Assembly: GCA_013398055.1 (NCBI GenBank) | Contig: VZRS01014850.1 | Span: 124,001-188,000, forward strand | Direction: 5' to 3' | DNA length: 64,000 bases | Origin: Ifrita kowaldi | Lineage: Eukaryota; Chordata; Aves; Passeriformes; Cinclosomatidae | In this document: piece after piece, positions 61,542-64,000 of the stretch | Numbering within the stretch: position 1 is the first letter of the stretch | Layout of the letters: every line of letters starts with the position of its first letter | Notes under the pieces: generated by a model | What the model was told of the DNA's origin: nothing | Database searches by the model: none | What the model saw: only the letters and a program-made list of their open reading frames with translations | Position numbers and translations under genes: made by a program

Positions 61542-64000
61542 CAGCACGATAGTTTATTGTTTCTTCTAACACTGGAAAGCCATCAAAATAAGTGAGAGGC
61601 CATGTTCAAAATGAAGGACAGCAGTTTGAAGTGAAATGATTGAAAAAAAATCTTTTCCAAAGCTTATTGTAGATTCCAGAAGCTTACATGTGCAGATTAC
61701 AGAAACACTTGGGACAAATTATAATGATACTATTCTTACACTTCTCTAGACATCAACTCAAGTTCATGGTTGAAAGAAAGCATTGGAATGACTGGACCTA
61801 GGACCAATACAGTTGTTTTTACAGTGTTAAGGCATATTTCTTAATTTTACATGGAAATCACCCAGAAAATGGGATTTCTAAGTTTTATATACAGAAAGGA
61901 AGCTTCTTTAACTGTTAGTTCTTTTAGTAAATAGAGGGAACATAATTTCTAATGAAACAAGTAAATCAAGTGCAATTCACTTGAATGAATAATCATGGTG
62001 TATCACCTCTTGAAAATAAATTTGCCCCTCTGATATTTTTAACTGATTTTTACAGGATTTCCTCTGAATGCCTTTGCTCACATATCACATATGTTTTAGT
62101 TTTTAAAAAAATATTATTCATGGCAATCATTATTAAAATCAGCAATTATCACTTCTTGTTAATTTCAAATCCACAAACTGATTAAGCTAAAACAAAATTT
62201 CCAAACTCATCATACATGTGTTTTAAATTTAATTCTTACTTTAATTAAATTAATTTCACTTCCTGTGTCCATTGACTCAAACACCTCCTCAAGATCCTGT
62301 GTTTCACACAAATGTGCACAAAATCTGTATGTACTAGTTTTTGCCTTACATTCCTGTATATGTACTACAGGAATACTGAGCATGTTTTGAGAAGTATCAC
62401 TACTACATTTGTTAAGGATATTTACAACAGTGCAGATAAAGGGTTCACCCTACAGTTGTTCTGAGAACCCTGTGAAGTTGCATTCAATTGTTATGAGAAC
62501 TTTTCCAGCCTAAGGGAAGACCCAGGCCAAGAAAGGTAACTCCTGATCTACACGGCTTCAAAGTCTTCCGTTGCAAGGGAAATCAGTAATCTACTCCCAT
62601 AATGTCGACAGCCTGTTTCTCACAGGCAATTTATTAGGCATAAGCAAAACAATCCAAACTTTGCATATCCTGATTGACAGACTAGTTCTTTCTCCTCATG
62701 AAGAAGAATGGAATTTCAGCTTTTATGCATTTAAGTCTCTTGAAGAGACAGTAAACGAAGTGGCAAATAATAAGTCTCTCTCCCTCCTGTCTCTACTATC
62801 ATCTCAGCAGACTGAATCTGCCTGCCCAACCTTAACATATCCTCTCAGTATGTTCTGAAACTGATTTCATGCACCATTCAGTGAATCCTAAGGGAAATTT
62901 CAAAGTCATTGTGATGGGTTAAAATTTGATTTGATGCATGTTACTGGAACTGCCGATCTGAAAGTAGTCAGATATGGTATCCTAGGTTCATGTGTATATA
63001 TAAACTTGCAACTTTTATAGATTCAATATTCCAAGTTAGACAACAATATATTTATAGCCTATAAAGTTGCTGCAAAAGTTAATTATAAATTGTGTTTAGA
63101 AAAGATGCTCAGAGTAAATTAAATAATAATTTTCAGATAACCTACTCCCATTTTTAGACTTAGATCCCATTTTAAGGGCTGCGCTTCAGATTAGTAAGAT
63201 ATAGTTAAAACACTTGTACATAAAAAAATATTTCCAAAATAACAGAAAAAACAACAGTCTAGAAAACATTTTAAGTTCTCCCAAAAAAAATGATACATTA
63301 CGGTTTAAGAAGATATGCCAAATTACCTATTCCAATCATACCTGTCCTGATATGTGATATCACACTCACAGCAATGACCATTTGTATGGACACATATGAA
63401 TAATGACTGGGCATCAATAGCATCTCAACTTTTCTGACACATTTTCTTAAACACAGTTCTTCTTGCAGCAATAGTTACTTTTTAAAAATCTATGAAAAAT
63501 GCCTTTTTTTTTTAAGAGGAGAGCATATGCTAGAAATGACCTGTGCAAAAATAAAGCAGAAACAAAAATCTAGTGGATCATAGAGCAGTATTAGCATGTG
63601 TACTTCAAATGAGATACCTGAGAATTTAAAAATCCTCATAGACTTGCAACAAATTTTCTCATTTAGTGTTCGACACTTAACACTTTACACTTATATCCAC
63701 TGTAAATTCAACAGAGAATAAGTGCCTTTGTTCAGAATATGGAGAATAAGATGACTCTCCAAAACAACACTGACATTGTCACTAAAAACTACTGTCTTCG
63801 AGTTTTAGATGTTTTCTATTAAAATAGAAAAATAATTCTTGCTACGCTAGTGTGTTTTTAATAAGAACTGTTTCAGAATTGGACTGTGCCAGTTTTTAAG
63901 AATAACAGCAGAAAGCATATCAGGTACTGATGCAACATTGATGGGATGTTAAATTTAGTCTCAGCATTCTTTTGTGGCATCTCAGTGCTTAATTTTCCAA

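Larger units (their letters stand above)
54366..64000 (-). other. FSTL5: FSTL5 intron upstream of Ig domain 1 (partial)
   Basis: The intron ends at TTTTCGCAG before exon 54199-54365 and its beginning lies outside the window. The preceding FSTL5 exon should encode the end of the EF-hand region. I looked for it on the minus strand and did not see it. Small features are an imperfect AAT-type trinucleotide tract (56264-56342), a CCAA-type tract (57779-57814) and a perfect 13-bp hairpin (61511-61541). No transposon or RNA gene is evident. Confidence 0.75.

Noticed and set aside
1..64000. CRISPR arrays, operons, tRNA or rRNA genes
   Set aside because: No regularly spaced direct repeats, no clover-leaf sequence and no dense gene array were seen. 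The introns and repeat families indicate a vertebrate nuclear genome.

Overview
This window looks like an AT-rich, gene-poor stretch of a bird nuclear genome. Several CR1 LINE fragments and avian-type endogenous retrovirus LTRs lie inside very large introns. One vertebrate gene is recognisable. It lies on the minus strand and matches the middle of FSTL5 (follistatin-like 5), a secreted, brain-enriched follistatin/SPARC-family glycoprotein. I assigned it from memory of the vertebrate FSTL5 protein, because no database search was possible.

Six FSTL5 exons can be placed to the base with compatible splice phases. In transcript order they are 54365-54199, 34040-33920, 26536-26375, 24445-24311, 10247-10221 and 5989-5871. 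They join into 731 nt of uninterrupted reading frame (243 full codons). This encodes two tandem I-set immunoglobulin domains, a 27-nt microexon, and the start of the C-terminal beta-propeller-like region. The N-terminal signal peptide, Kazal/follistatin and EF-hand exons should lie beyond base 64000. The remaining C-terminal exons should lie before base 1. I found neither in the window.

Layout: 1-5870 is the intron after the last exon seen, and it begins with a GC rather than GT donor. 5990-24310 is intron around the microexon, with a CR1 remnant (about 11.4-12.2 kb), a possible LTR (about 13.0-13.5 kb) and a clear 706-bp solo LTR with 6-bp target duplication (22786-23491). 24.3-34.0 kb holds three Ig exons and two CR1 pieces in opposite orientation (27.15-28.38 kb). 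34.0-54.2 kb is a 20-kb intron with CR1 endonuclease- and RT-region fragments, a degraded retroviral env tail plus LTR (46.2-47.35 kb), and a second-family LTR (48161-48610). 54.4-64 kb is intron with no recognised gene.

Most of the longer open frames are chance or repeat-derived. I see no tRNA, rRNA, CRISPR array or operon-like arrangement, and no clear novel system. The most interesting items are the microexon with neural-microexon-like splice signals, the GC-AG intron, the solo LTR, a tetranucleotide expansion inside a CR1 reverse transcriptase region, a G-quadruplex motif and a few perfect hairpins.
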